Counted from the first letter of the stretch, positions 11,334-23,215 are shown. The stretch: DNA of 64,000 nucleotides from Dama dama (GCF_033118175.1 NC_083701.1:11427501-11491500); one strand, 5' to 3'. Numbers and translations are program-made. The notes: generated from the sequence alone by a model not told the origin.

Positions 11334-12167
11334 ACATGCCTCACAGAGTTGTTATGAAAATTGAGGGGAATACCATATAGGAACATATTTCAAAAACTGA
11401 GATGCCCTATGCTAACACAAGGCTAAAGTAACAATGCCTGTATTGTTGCAAAAATAAAATCGTTTCTGAAACGGCAGTGACTGGTGTCATAATTAGGCAT
11501 TGCTCTGGGGTAACAGACTTCCATCACATATCTGTCAGTAGGACTGAGAATAAATGCTACAGCCAGGGTCATGTCATCCTAAAGCAAATGACAGTTTTCC
11601 TGAGCTGAGCAGTGTTTACTTCAAGACAAGACCATCTCTGAAAGACAGGGGCTTAAGTCTGTGTTGGTACTGACCATAGTTGATCATGGGATACAGCAGA
11701 GCTTGTTTTCCGAGGAAGGAGGCCAGCAGTAATTAAGCTTCTCTTTTAATACGTGGAATATAGAAGGCTCTTTTGGAGCCTTTCTGGGGCACCGGGTACC
11801 TACCCTCCTGCCTTAAACATTCGAGGTGGCAGTGTCCTTAGCTTTTTTCATTTCTTTCCTTTTTTTCTTCTTTCAATGTTGTGCAAACTGTTGTCTAGTT
11901 AAATCACATACCTGGTAATAATCATGAAGAGAGGTTTGTCAAGGTGCCCAGCGTTACCCAGGTGCCCAGGCACACACCAGCCACTTCAGTGTCACTTGAA
12001 ATAAAATTAACAGCATATATACTACTTAAAAATCCCTTTCTTTTCCTAAAAACATGAGAAATGGTAGTAATGGTTTGTGTGTGTGTGTGTCTGTATGTGA
12101 TATTAGTATCATTATTGCTATCCTGTCATTACCTCTAGAGAAAGTGGAATCTTTTTAAAAACATTGA

Positions 12168-12285
12168 CTCGAGAGGGAGGGGATGTATACACACATACAG
12201 CAGATTCACATTGTTCTACAGCAGAAACTAACGCAGCCGTAAAACAATCATACTCCAATTTAAAAAATAAAATTAGGGTGTTTAA
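12168..12285 (+). mobile_element. Artiodactyl L1 3' end
   Basis: Reads ggatgtatacacacatacag, ttctacagcagaaactaacg and catactccaatttaaaaaat, the ruminant L1 3' UTR terminus. Severely 5' truncated. Confidence 0.75.
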
Positions 12286-12369
12286 AACAATTTTAAAAAC
12301 CTTTAGAAATCAGTGAAGCTTAAACAATTTATTCAAGCTTTGCAGTATAATAGATGGTTTATGATTTCT

Positions 12370-12580
12370 GGGGCTTCCCTAGTGGCTCAGCCAGTAAAGA
12401 GTCTGTCTGCAATGCCAAAGACCCAGGTTTGATGCCTGGGACAGGAAGATCCCATGGAGAAAGAAATGGCAACCCATTCCAGTGTTCTCGCCTGGAGAAT
12501 CCCATGGACAGAGGAACCTTGGTGGGCTACAGTCTACAGGGTCGCATAGGACATGAATGAGCAAATAACACTTTTCACCT
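12370..12580 (+). repeat. Bov-tA SINE
   Basis: Head ggcttccctagtggctcagc, box B-like ggtttgatgcctgggacagg, body cagtgttctcgcctggagaa, and an end that has diverged (ggacatgaatgagcaaataa). Confidence 0.9.
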
Positions 12581-13184
12581 TTGTGATTTCCAGGACAGGT
12601 CAGAAATTGGAATTGGAGGGGAAAAGAGGGTTTTTGTGTTTCCCTTTTTTCCAAGTAACCCTTTACGTTAGAGCTTTCATTATTTATAAAAGTCATCAGA
12701 AAAGAGAAAAAAAAAAAAAACTTCTGGCCAAGTCTGCTGACTGGAAGAAGCAGTTGCAGTGGAGAGAAAACCCTGGTCTGAGGCTGCTTGGAGGTTTCGT
12801 CGGTTCTTTGCTCTTCTCTCCATTGACGTTGCTGGCAGTGCTGTGCGTCTTCTTCCTCAGTAGGTTTTGCAGTGGTTCCAGTGTTTATTGGTTTGAAATG
12901 TGTTTTTCCCATTGCACCCGAATGAGGATGTAAACCCAGTGGCGTTCCATGTTGACTGGCGTTTTGTTTCTTAACAGCACGCATTCTCCTTTTTAAATTT
13001 TTTACCAGCAATTTTTTTAAAACCCTTCTCGTGGGTCACAGGGTGGATGGACTGGGCCATCCCCAGCCTCCTGCTTCCGTCTCTGTGTATCATACCGCAT
13101 TCTGTGCTCGGGAGTAACCGCATACGGGCTGTTCTGTCTGCGAGACCGGGATTAACCTTCCTGCCCCGTTCGATTCCTTTCCAG

Positions 13185-13355
13185 GTCCACCTGGCCCACC
13201 TTCAACACTCCCTCTAAGCACCCAGACCTCTAGTGGCAGCTCCACCCTGTCCAAGAAGCGGCCTCCTCCCCCACCACCCGGACACAAGAGAACCCTGTCC
13301 GACCCTCCCAGCCCACTACCTCACGGGCCCCCAAACAAAGGCGCAGTTCCTTGGG
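13185..13355 (+). CDS. ASAP1: ASAP1 57-codon proline-rich exon with SH3-binding PPPPPPGHKR
   Basis: The exon is 171 nt, phase 1 to phase 1. It reads GPPGPPSTLPLSTQTSSGSS, TLSKKRPPPPPPGHKRTLSD, then PPSPLPHGPPNKGAVPW, ending on the first base of Gly. KKRPPPPPPGHKR contains a basic-flanked polyproline motif of the kind bound by SH3 domains. Family knowledge: ASAP1 a/b splice forms differ by a 57-residue proline-rich segment. This exon has exactly that length and symmetric phase, so I infer it is the cassette exon. The acceptor is cgattcctttccag and the donor is tgg g|gtaagt. Confidence 0.96.
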
Positions 13356-14257
13356 GTAAGTCATCCTCAAGTCAGGGCCCAGGCTGCCCGGGGTCGGGCC
13401 ACGCACGGGGCTCGGGGGGCAGTGGGCACTTAGCACGCTCAGCAGACGGAGGAGCCCGCACCCACGCTGGGCCAGGGCTTAGACACGTGTGATCGCGCAG
13501 CCTCCTACGGCCAAGAAACGTTTGGGAAAATATTTCTGTCACCACTTAGAAAGCTCAATGATGATAAGGTGCTGAGCATTTCTTGTGCACCAGACACCCG
13601 CCAGGGCCTCGGTGGTCAGGCTCCTGTCTCTCCCAGCCCCCTTCCCCCTGCTCTCAGCCTCACTGCTCTGCTTTCACTTCTGGGCCCTCCAGGCTCTTTG
13701 CCTCCTGGGGCCACCTCCTCCCTGCAGCTCTGTTGTGGGCTTGAAAGCCTGGCTCCTTCTCGTCCTTCTTAAGCCTGGCTGTCCCCTCTAAGGGAGCCCC
13801 CATCCCCGTTTCCCTCCAGGCCCGGATCTCCGTGGACACAAGAATGTTTTATTATATGTGTTTGGTGTTTTGGTCTCCGTGAGAGCAGGGCCCTTGCCTA
13901 TCTGGTTCTCTTCTGTATCCACAGAGCCTAGAATTGAGCCAGGTAGTCAATAATCGCTGGAGAATAAATAAACCCACCCAGAGTCAGTCAGTAACTTACC
14001 ATTTCTGTGACAACTGATGGCGGATATCATATTTCCATCCACGAGGAGCGCCATTTCCAGCTCCATCTGCCTTTTTAGTTTGCCAGCCTGCCACCAACTT
14101 CAGTCAAGAGCCAGGCGTCCCCTAGGGCCCTGGCTCTGCGGGTTTACAGGTCCCACCTCCCCCTTCCAGCGTGTCGCCTTGTGGCTTTTTTGTTTGTTTC
14201 TCATTGCAACCGATAGGGAACTCAGCTGAACGCTTTCAAAGGCATTGGTGATTTGGC

Positions 14258-14455
14258 AGTTTAGTCGCCAGGTCGTGTTCAACTCTTTGTGACCGCGTGG
14301 GCTGTAGCCCACCAGGCTCCTCTGTCCATGGGATTTCCCAAGCAAGAATACTGGAGCGGGTTGCCATCTCCTCCTCAGGGGATCATCCCAACCCAGGGAT
14401 CGAACCCAGGTCTCCCGCATTGCAGGCGGTCTGCTTACCAGCTGATCCCCAGGAA
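14258..14455 (-). repeat. Bov-tA SINE, antisense
   Basis: On the + strand: tcaactctttgtgaccgcgt, ccaccaggctcctctgtcca, aagcaagaatactggagcgg, ccagggatcgaacccaggtc (reversed box B) and gcaggcggtctgcttaccag. Confidence 0.9.
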
Positions 14456-15789
14456 AGGCCATCATTAAAGGCATTAAGTGTTCCAAACTTGGGGCGCTTT
14501 GGGGAACAGCCATGCTGCCGTCTGCAGACTGGCACATGTGTGAGCTGCACGTGGCTTGGAATGCCCCGGCGCAGGTGGGCTGTCTGTGCTCAGCCCTCCA
14601 CTCTGCTCGCCTCGTGCCTGGGGTTTGGGCCTCTGCACACGCGTGCTCCAGGATGGAGATGAGTGGGGATGCGTGGGCAGTATGTTCTTCACCGCCAGGC
14701 TGCCCTATGAGCCAGACTGTGGAAATGCTGGACCAGGGTGTCCAGCTGCGTGGGGAGGCTTCTCGGGGACTTCGCAGCAGGTGTTGAGTAGTCAGTTCCC
14801 AGTGAGACGAGCCGGGGGAGCCTTGGAGGGCACAGCCCAGGCACCCATCAGCAACACACAGGTCCCTGAGGCTGCCTGAGACTCCCCCACCCCTCACCCC
14901 AGGGCCTTCGGGAGTCCCCAGGGTTCATCCAAAAGGACTTTACCCCAGACAGCGTCCCACTGACGGTCACGAGTTTCCTACAAGTGTTCCTACCACGAAT
15001 CTCCGGTTAACCTTCTTTGTGAATCTCATTAAGCTTTGATCCTGTTGTTCATTCACATTCTCTTATTTCTCCATGAAGTTTATCATGCCTTACTCCATTG
15101 GTCTGCAGTTGAAATTTACTACATCTCTGTTTTCTGGCTGAAGAATCATCTCTCTCGTAGGTTCCTTCCACCTGACTGAGCAGCAGGACTCGCAGCTGCC
15201 GTTCATCTTGTTTGGTTTTGGTTTTGGTGGTTTTGTTGGGGACGAGGGGCATTTTTCACTAAGAAGCAAGGTTCCCCCTTTATGAGACAGAGTCAGTGTC
15301 CTGGACAGTGAGCAGGAGGGAGCCTTTGAGCTTTGAAAACTTTGGGCTGCGAGCAGTCATCTGCCCTCCCCACCCATCACCACCTGCCAGAGCCACTCGC
15401 CTACCACCCATCTCCAGGGACAAAGACAGAACCTGTCCGTACAAAAGTGACAACTGTCCATGTTGCAGATGACCCCAGGTGGTCATTCCATGACCGTCGG
15501 GCCGTCTATCTGACGTGGTGTGTGTGCACATAGGGGAGACCTTCTTGCAGACACATGTAGGCTCAGGTCAGTGACAGGCCTCTCACCAGGCACGCTGAAG
15601 CGACTCTTAACTCGGGCCACATGCTTTATGTTGTCATCCCCACAGGTTTTATCTCTGCCTGTCTCCTGCTGACTCCGTGGTCCAGAAGCTGAAGGCAGGG
15701 CCAGAGTCCTGTAAATAAAGCACGTGGGGTGTCAGGCTCCCAGGGCGCGCTCACGGTGCCTGCAACCTCCCTCCGGGAGCCCGTCTTCC

Positions 15790-15955
15790 CAGTGCTGTTT
15801 GTTGTTATTGTTCAGTTGTGTCTGACTCCGTGACCCCGTGGACTGCAGCACGCCAGGCTGTCCCTGTCCTTTACTACCTCCTGAAGTTCGCTCAGCCTCA
15901 TGTCCATTGAGTCGATGATGCCATCCCAACCATCTCACAGTTGGAAAGCATCAAT
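15790..15955 (-). mobile_element. BovB 3' fragment, antisense, internally deleted
   Basis: Contains gttcagttgtgtctgactcc, tgtccctgtcctttactacc and catgtccattgagtcgatga, then jumps from ccatctcacag to ttggaaagcatcaatt. The central ~200 bp of the usual 3' end are therefore absent. Confidence 0.8.
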
Positions 15956-16259
15956 TTCCGGTGCACTTATGTTCCCCTAAAAGTCCCCTTCTCCTCCCAG
16001 CCCCTGAGGGTGAGGGCTTCTGGACTGTCTGAGTTCTGTCAGGGCCGGGGGGTGGGGGGCGGTGGGCGTGTGGAGTGGGTAGCACAGCCCCTGAGCCCTC
16101 GCCAGGCCCCACCTGCCCACCCTCTGCCCCTCCTGGCGTTGGGATTATCACAGGGTGGTCCTGCTGGCTCCTCTGCCTTTCTTAGCACGATATGAACGCT
16201 TTACGGAGGCACGAGCTTTTTCTGTCTCCAGAGTTCCAGTATGGACCTGTGTCACCCTG

Positions 16260-16395
16260 CCTGGGTTCTGATCTGTCTCTACCACCTGTAGCCCTGTGGC
16301 TTTCAGCGGTTCTATTTGGTTTACTTCCTACCTCAGTTTCTCCAGCTGTAAAATGGGGCTGTTAATAGCCCTCGTGGGATTCTTCGCCACAGTTT
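16260..16395 (+). repeat. MIR-like ancient SINE
   Basis: Contains ctgggttctgatctgtctct, cctcagtttctccagctgta and aaaatggggctgttaatagc, the MIR core in sense orientation. Confidence 0.7.
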
Positions 16396-17849
16396 CACAG
16401 AGTAGGACATGGGGGTCTGGACTGTAAGGACACTGAGATTCAGAAAGGCTCGGTGCCCTGCCCAGGTCCTCCCGGCTGGTGAGAGGGCATCCCCTGTGGC
16501 TGGGAGAGCCCGTGGCCCTCGCCCCCTCGGTGCTCCGCTGAGTTCTGCTCGTAGCGGCTCGCCGATCGCTGTGGCCGTTCTCCTGTCTCAGCAGTTGTTC
16601 CTCTAGCTGTGAATGGCGTTGGGGAGAAGGGACCCCGGCAGGCAGACACCCTCCGCCTGCCTGTGCCGCCCCGCCCCTGCAGCGTGGAGCCCTGATCTTT
16701 GGGGAGGTCGCCCCGGGCTTTCTCCCCACTGGATCCACAGCATCCAGATATCCCAGGTGTCACGTGACTGCAGTCCCGCCACGCGATGAGTTCAGCCATC
16801 ACTGGGGAGATGGCGAAGGCAGGATTTTGATCAGAAGACAGCCAGGCCTGTGGGCAGAATCGGGTTTTTGCAGGGACTGTTGATTTTTGAGGTGGCTTGT
16901 CATTAAACCTCGCCTTCGGAGATAAAATAAGCTGGTTATAACCTGTTCTCTAAGAGACCAACACATTTTAACACAAATTAAATTAGTAAGGAAATGAGGA
17001 CAAAGGGAGAATAAGGTAGCAAAGTAAAATGAAGGCCAGGAGTGTGATGTCGTCACTAAAGGCATAGCACAGGGGCGCATGCGGTGGCTGGAAATAGACC
17101 ACGGATCTGACCCTGAGGTTCTCACAGGCGAGAGCACAGAAAACAGTGCAGCCGGTTATCCAGTTGGTGGTGGCCATAATAGTAAACTCTTCTAGAACGT
17201 GAGATCCTTGTAATTGCTGCCTGTGATCAGCCTCCCCTGGGACCTCTGTCAGGTATTCACGGAAGTGTTTACAGGGCCACATCCTGGGGAACCATAACGT
17301 GAACTGAATGAACTTTCCAGAAGCCCGAGTTCTGACCCGTGTTCCACCAGTTCTTGCCTAAGTGACCTCTGGGAATTACTTTAATTCCTTGTCTTTAGCT
17401 TCCAGGACTTAGAAAGGTCTATTCACTTCCTTTTCTCCCCCTACTTCCTGGGCCCCCATCCTCCCCAGGCTTCCTTTTTTTTTTTTTTTTTTTAATGGAA
17501 AACATAATGGATAGATAATGAATGAAAAGCTATAGCCAAAATTGATTCACTTCTCCTATTTCAAGGCCAGAACTTCCAGGTGAAAGAGTCAGTATTTGAA
17601 ATGTCTGATCCGTGATGCCCACATGTACTTATTGGAAGTAGCATTGGCTTGTAAGAGAGCCTTTGGGTGGATACTTCTGATTCTTTCCTTTTTCTTGGAT
17701 TTCCCAATATATTCTCAACTCAGCTGCCCCTGCCACCCCAATCCCATTTTACATGCAGTTCTAGAAATAGTAATGGCTACTACCGTGTATAGATTATCCA
17801 CCAGCTATCAGGTCCTGTACATTTGTTCATACATTCTTGTATTAAGTCA

Positions 17850-18201
17850 TCATTTGTTGTTCATTCGCTCAGTCATGTCTGACTTCTTGGCGACTCCATA
17901 AATAGCGGCACACCAGGCTTCCCCGTCCTTCACTATCTCCTAGAGTTCACTCAAACTCATGTCCATCGAGTCAGTGATGCCATCCATCCATCTCGTCCTC
18001 TGTCGTCCCCTTCTCCTCCCACCTTCAATCTTTCCCATCATCAGGGTCTTTTCCAGTGAGCCTGCTCTTTGCATCATGCAGCCAAAGTATTGGAGCTTCA
18101 GCTTCAGCATCAGTCCTTCCAGTGAATATTCAGGATTGATTTCCTTTAGGATTTACTGGAGAGTCCCTTGGACAGCAAGAAGATCAAACCAGTCAATCCT
18201 A
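17850..18201 (-). mobile_element. BovB 3' fragment with an inverted 5' segment (twin-priming type)
   Basis: Positions 17850-18153 are an antisense BovB 3' end (ctcagtcatgtctgacttct ... ggattgatttcctttaggat). At about 18155-18201 the sequence switches to sense BovB (agagtcccttggacagcaag, then aaaccagtcaatccta). That sense block is the segment that should lie next in line but on the opposite strand, so the 5' ~47 bp are inverted. Possible flanking duplication: ttaagtcat (17842-17850) and ttaaatcat (18203-18211). Confidence 0.85.
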
Positions 18202-18219
18202 GTTAAATCATAACTGTCC

Positions 18220-18330
18220 TGTAAGATAGGGACTGTCATTGTCCTGGGTTAACTGACGAGATCGAAGCACAGAGGTCTAGTGACTTGTCTAAGATCACAA
18301 GTCCAATAACTTCAGAGTTGGGATCTGAAT
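18220..18330 (-). repeat. MIR-like ancient SINE
   Basis: Reads ttgtcctgggttaactgacg, gaagcacagaggtctagtga, cttgtctaagatcacaagtc and gttgggatctgaatcc, the inverted MIR core. Confidence 0.6.
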
Positions 18331-18474
18331 CCGTTCCTGACTCAGAGGCTCACACGAGTGTCCACTCTTCCAGAAGACTCCTAGAGCCCGTGTGCCAGGC
18401 CCTGCTGGGTGGCGCCTCCTCTCATTCCACACTCTTGGCCCACAGCTGCTGAGCCACACCAAGTGACCTTGAGT

Positions 18475-18770
18475 CTTGGCCACAGAGTTTGTTGTTGTTT
18501 GTTTATTTACTTTTGGCTATGCTGGGTCCTGGTCAGTACGTGAGCTTTATCCAGGTGCAGTGAGTGGGGGCAACTCGCTAGTTGTGGTGATGGCTTCTCT
18601 TGTCGCAGAGCACAGACTTTATGGCACACGGGCTTTAGTAGTTGCGGCTCGAAAGCTTAGTTGCCCAGAGGCATGTGGGATCTTCCTGGACCAGGGATCG
18701 AACCCATTGTGCCCTGCACTGACAGGCAGATTCTTAACCACTGGACCACCAGGGACGTCCTTGGCCACAG
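18475..18770 (-). mobile_element. CHR-type SINE, long antisense copy with target-site duplication
   Basis: The body is about 18486-18759: ttggctatgctgggtcctgg, tagtagttgcggctcgaaag, accagggatcgaacccattg and taaccactggaccaccaggg. The flanking 11-bp repeats cttggccacag (18475-18485 and 18760-18770) are identical. Confidence 0.9.
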
Positions 18771-20399
18771 CTTCTTAAATTGCCTGCCCCGCGTCTGTCT
18801 GCCACCCTCCCTTCCTGCACATCTGTGCGTGCACCACAGTCCTTCCGCAGATTGCACAGAAAGAGGGAGAAGGATTGAGCTGCTTCCATGTTCATGCTCC
18901 TCCTCCCCCCTCCAGCCTTGCTCTCCTATTTTTGGAAATTTTGCTAAGCCACATTTCTCTTCCCAGGCATGGCAGGTGGCCTTTGCCTGGCTCTGAGAAA
19001 GACAGGATTCCTGTCTGCCCAACCTCAGATGCCTTCCCCAGGCCCACCCTCACCCCCAAGGAGTGGGAGAAGCCAGGCTGGGGGCGGCTCTGTGGGCCGC
19101 GATTTCCTTCAGCAGCACCCTGAGGCAGCTCTGGGCGTTCACCGGGTCGGAGAGCAGGGCCACGGAGCCGGACAGGGCAGCGCCCCTGTCAGCGACGGGC
19201 TCACCTGCTGAGGAAGTAAATCATCACCATTTTCGTTACATCGCATCAGAGAGCTTGGAACAGCGATCCCCCTTCGTGTCACGCCCCCGTGGTCCAGCCC
19301 CGTGCACCACACTCCGTGGTTTTTCTCCCGTGATGCGCATGCCGCCTAGTGGAGAGGTAGCTGTTATCCCTCTTTCGTACAGGAGGGAACTGAGACTCGG
19401 TAGGAAAAGCAGTGTCATCAGAACTCATGCCCGCTGGTCAGGCACATGCCTGGAATCCAGAGCCAGGCTTGTCTGGCTCTAGAAGCTGCACCCTGACTGT
19501 CCTCTGTGATTAATGGTTATCGGCTCACTCGGGAGATGAAGGGACTGAGTCCGACTTTGCAGAGACTTTTCTAAGGTGGCAGAGGAATTTACCACAAGTG
19601 GGAGGGGACAGGTGTTGCAGGGAGCAAGAACAGAGGGGACGAGGTTACAGAGGCGTAAAAACACGTGGCGTCTTGGAAAGTGGGCAGAGGAGAGGGTGAA
19701 GTGAGGACTCCGGCCGTTTGAGCTGCGGTGTCGGGCCACAGCCCCCGACGTGCTGGCTTGTCTGTGAGACAGCGGAGCTGGTGGCCCCGAGCGGAGCGGG
19801 GCCTTCTGCAGCCCGGGTGATCTCGTGCTCATGCACAAAGGGTGAGAATCGCTGGTTTGGGGTGTTTTCTACCTGGAGCAGGAATGAGCAGATGCGGCAG
19901 CGTATTCCCCTCATCTAGAACTTTCTTTGACATTTTAATTGTTACGACCCATTTAAGTCTGAAAGTGTGAGATTTGAGCACCACTCTGAAAAGAAACGCC
20001 TGCCTTAAAAAAAGGAAGTCTCAACTCGGAGGATGCCCTGAGAGGCTGCCAAGGAAGACCTTCGGCGTTAAGCTGCAGAGTCGTGGAAATAAACTGATGG
20101 TTAGGAGTGTCTCATTAAACTAGATGTGTATTTGAAAGTCTGGCCCTATTCTTCATGCATCGATGTTCCTGGCATTACATTCCCGTCCAAGAGGTTCCAT
20201 CTGAGCACTCGGGCAGCCTCTCCCTGTCCTGTAGGTTATGGGGCTGGGGTGGGAGCGGCACGGGTGGGGATTCATTGCAGACCCTGGAGGAGGGCTGCCT
20301 GGCTTCGCATCCCAGCTCTGACCCTTACCAGCTGCTTGACCCTGGCCTCTGCTTTACTTCTTTGTTTCTTATGTAAACGGGAAGGCAAATAGTGTGTCT

Positions 20400-20597
20400 G
20401 GGATTCCCCGCTGACTCAGCAGGTAAAGAATCCACCTGCAGCGCAGGAGACACGAGTTCAGTCCCTGGGAAGATCCCCTGGAGGAGGAAGTGGCAACCCT
20501 CTCCAGTATTCCTTCCAGAGAAATCCCATGGATAGAGGAGCCTGGTGGGCTCCAGTCCATGGGGTTGCAAAGAGTGGAGCATGACCGAGCACCCCCA
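20400..20597 (+). repeat. Bov-tA SINE
   Basis: Reads ggattccccgctgactcagc, gtaaagaatccacctgcagc, agatcccctggaggaggaag and cctggtgggctccagtccat. A few bases are missing in box B. Confidence 0.9.
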
Positions 20598-20810
20598 CAC
20601 CATTATATGTATCTCACTGATGTAATGACTGCGAGGTACTTAGCATAGTACCTCACTCGTAGTCAGGGCTGAATACACAGCAGTTGCTGTTATTAACGTT
20701 GCTCTCAGGGCATCTCCAAGGAATAATGAAACTCAAGTGCATTTGTGTGTGGGACCTCTGGCAGCCATGTGACCTGCAGCCGTTGGTCCATTTAATCCTG
20801 TCTCCCCCAG

Positions 20811-20880
20811 GTAACGACGTGGGTCCGTCATCGTCCAGTAAGACCGCAAACAAGTTCGAGGGCCTGTCCCAGCAGTCAAG
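20811..20880 (+). CDS. ASAP1: ASAP1 70-nt exon (NDVGPSSSSKTANKFEGLSQ)
   Basis: Two bases complete Gly, then 22 codons read NDVGPSSSSKTANKFEGLSQ QS, then ag that joins c of the next exon to give Ser. A serine-rich linker between the two proline-rich modules; no domain. The acceptor is the strong pyrimidine tract ctgtctcccccag. The donor is tcaag|gtgagc. Its length is not a multiple of three, but together with the next 59-nt exon the pair adds exactly 43 codons, phase 1 to 1. Confidence 0.95.
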
Positions 20881-23215
20881 GTGAGCCATCTCCACACGGA
20901 CTCCCCTGGGGGTTGCTTAGGGTCGCTGTGGACAGTTACACACAAGTGAGCTTTAGGGCCATCTGCTCAAGGTGGGGCTTGCCAGCTGATGCTGACTGTG
21001 ATGGGAACCTGAAAGCCTCTATCACTTTGCATGGCCCACCTTGGCACACAGTTCTCAGGGCCCGAACAGGGTCTGCAGACAGTGTTTCAGGGGAGCAGCA
21101 CCTCCCCGTCCAGATTGCAGGTGCAAATGGACCACACTTTCCTGAGGATTGCACAGTCTGCGCTGCAATGAGTTCTTATTTTCAGTTTTTAATGAAGTCA
21201 TTTTGTTTTGTTACTTTCTCTTTTAGCTCCATTCTGCAGACCTGAGAGTAAAAAGATCTCCTCAAGGAGATCCAATTAGCCTAGAGATTTTCAAACATAA
21301 AAATAGAACTCTTTCCAAGTCTCCTGTTTCTAAGAGTTCCTTAAGCTAGGCTAATGGAGAGGCGTCCCTTTCTCCTCTCCTCTCACCAAGATGAGATGCT
21401 TCGGAAGAGTTTCTATGGACAGTGTATACCCAGTCCCAGCACAGAGGCTTTTCCCCAGAGACTTGATCCCAGATAAGGACACAGGGAGCCACTTCCTGAC
21501 CCAAAAGCTCAGGCAGGAGGAGTTAGCTGGTTCGTGGGGGGTGCCTTCCAAAGTTATTCAAAGCTGAAAGCCGAAATCCTCATTTCTTCTAATGCCTCCG
21601 CCTTGTTTTCATCTTTACAAGCCCGTGAGGTAGCTCAGTCTGCTGCCCTCAGGTTTGTAGATGAGGACGCGGGGCCCTGGGACTCAATCCGGGGGGTTCT
21701 CAGGCAACACAGTCAACACTCTGCCTGCCCCTCGTGCTCAGCACCCTCCACACACACTGCCAGGGGGGCTCTCAACCCCAGGGCCGGTGGGGGTCTTCGA
21801 GGGGAGGGAGTCTGACGTGGGGGAAGTGCCCACTGATGGTTTTTACAGGGAATCAAGCCCTGACATGTACACACACGCTTACATACATGTGCACATAGCA
21901 CCACCCGCAGCACGCGAAGAAGCCCAGGTTCACCCCAGGGCTCCTGTGTGAGGCACTTCTAAGTGTCCAGCTTGGCCTCCGTACCCAGGCCAGGAAGGCA
22001 TCGCGTTCACGTCTGTGATGGGCAGATATGCGTCCCTGTGAAGATGCTGAGGCCAAAACACGCACCAGATGTGTTCAAGGCAAAACGCTTCTGGTTTAGG
22101 GGTGGCTTGATCTCACCAGTCTTAGCCTCGAGTAGCCCAGAGGCCTTAGAATTTCGAGGGAACCAAGGAAAGAGCCCCGAAGACCAGGAGTGATTTGTGG
22201 GCCAGGATGAAAGACACATGCATTTCATCTTCTTTATTGGACTCTTTGTTTTCTTTTTGGTTTGTTTGGCTTTTCCTGTCCTTTTAAATGCAATTAAGAG
22301 AGAAGAGGGGTGGAGTCAGTTCTTAGGCCACCAGAGGACAGCAGAGGATAAACGAGGTAATAGAAGGGGCTCTTGGCAGATGCAAGTCTGGCACTGGGAT
22401 GCTGTGCTGTTTGGGTGCTCAGGGCCCCCGGGGTCCCCTGAACACAGTCACAGCCTCTTGTTAAAGGGAAAGAGCGGGTTCCCACTGAGAGTTTTCACCT
22501 GCAGTGCTGGCATCTTAGTGGTGGCAGGGGCTTGGGGAGTCCCTGATACCAGATGACATGGGGCAGCTTCTGTGCCTGGGGCCTGCTGCCCGGATCCTCT
22601 GCTCATTTACAAATTGTTCAAGAGGAGGAACAACTCAGGGAAAGCCTGAAGGCCTGAGACCCACGCCATTTGCTCTGGTGTAAGGAAAAAGTGAGGACTC
22701 CGGAGTCCAATGGAGCTGGGCCTGAATGTCCAGCGCCGTTGCTGGTCAGACCCGGAAGCTTCCACAGGTCACTGGAGGTGCACGGGCTCTGGTTTCCTCT
22801 GCTACAGGTGGGGGTGACAAGCATAACATCGTGGGGTCGCATGAGAAGAGCTGCCTCAGAGCAGCGCACTTGGCCCAGGACCTGCAGTGTGCCCAGCGCT
22901 TCCATCAGTGCTGTTCCTTCGGGGAAAGGGGTCAAAAAGAGGAGGGATTAGGCTTTTTCACTTAGAGGGTTGGTGGTGGTTTTGTTACTTTCCCTCTGGA
23001 CTCCATTCTGCAGACTTGGGAATAAAAAGATAATCCTCAGGGAAAGGCAGGCAAACTTCAAATGCGGGCAAGTGGACTATAATCTTTTGTTAGGGAAATG
23101 TTGAAAGCATTTTTAGATAGATAATTCTGTGAATTTCTGTGATTTCCTTGAATGCTATTTCACTATTGATTTTATAGCGTTCTGAGATCATAAATGGTTC
23201 TTATTTATTCATTAG
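20881..23215 (+). other. ASAP1: ASAP1 intron (~2.3 kb)
   Basis: Runs from gtgagc to tattcattag. No Bov SINE is seen. Two diverged ~55-bp copies of one sequence (21207-21262 and 22981-23040) occur in it. Otherwise it appears unique, with short MIR-like traces at about 22780-22930. Confidence 0.75.

Larger units (their letters stand above)
4822..13184 (+). other. ASAP1: ASAP1 intron (~8.4 kb)
   Basis: Large intron from gtacga to tcctttccag. It holds a MIR (about 5055-5160), four Bov-tA SINEs (5671, 8775, 11115, 12370), a CHR SINE (about 9826-9974) and an L1 3' end (12168-12285). Within 5880-8770 I see only unique intronic sequence and possible MIR traces. A poly-A run at about 12706-12720 and a (TG)n tract at 12078-12090 are minor. 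No extra exon is convincingly supported. Confidence 0.75.
13356..20810 (+). other. ASAP1: ASAP1 intron (~7.5 kb)
   Basis: Runs from gtaagt to tctcccccag. It holds antisense Bov-tA (about 14258-14455), antisense BovB fragments (15790-15955 and the rearranged element at 17850-18201), a MIR (16260-16395), a CHR SINE (18486-18759) and Bov-tA (20400-20597). The poly-T run at about 17467-17493 is probably a SINE or LINE tail remnant. Stretches 14470-15780, 16400-17460 and 18780-20120 are GC-rich unique intron with no supported exon. Confidence 0.75.

Noticed and set aside
12379..13011. 210-codon minus-strand frame
   Set aside because: Its C-terminal part is translated Bov-tA (CPWDSPGENTGMGCHF-type). 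No support as a gene.
14100..14897. Minus-strand open frame of 265 codons
   Set aside because: Its middle part (LLGKSHGQRSLVGYSPRGHK-type) is translated Bov-tA SINE. The rest is intronic without recognisable protein features.
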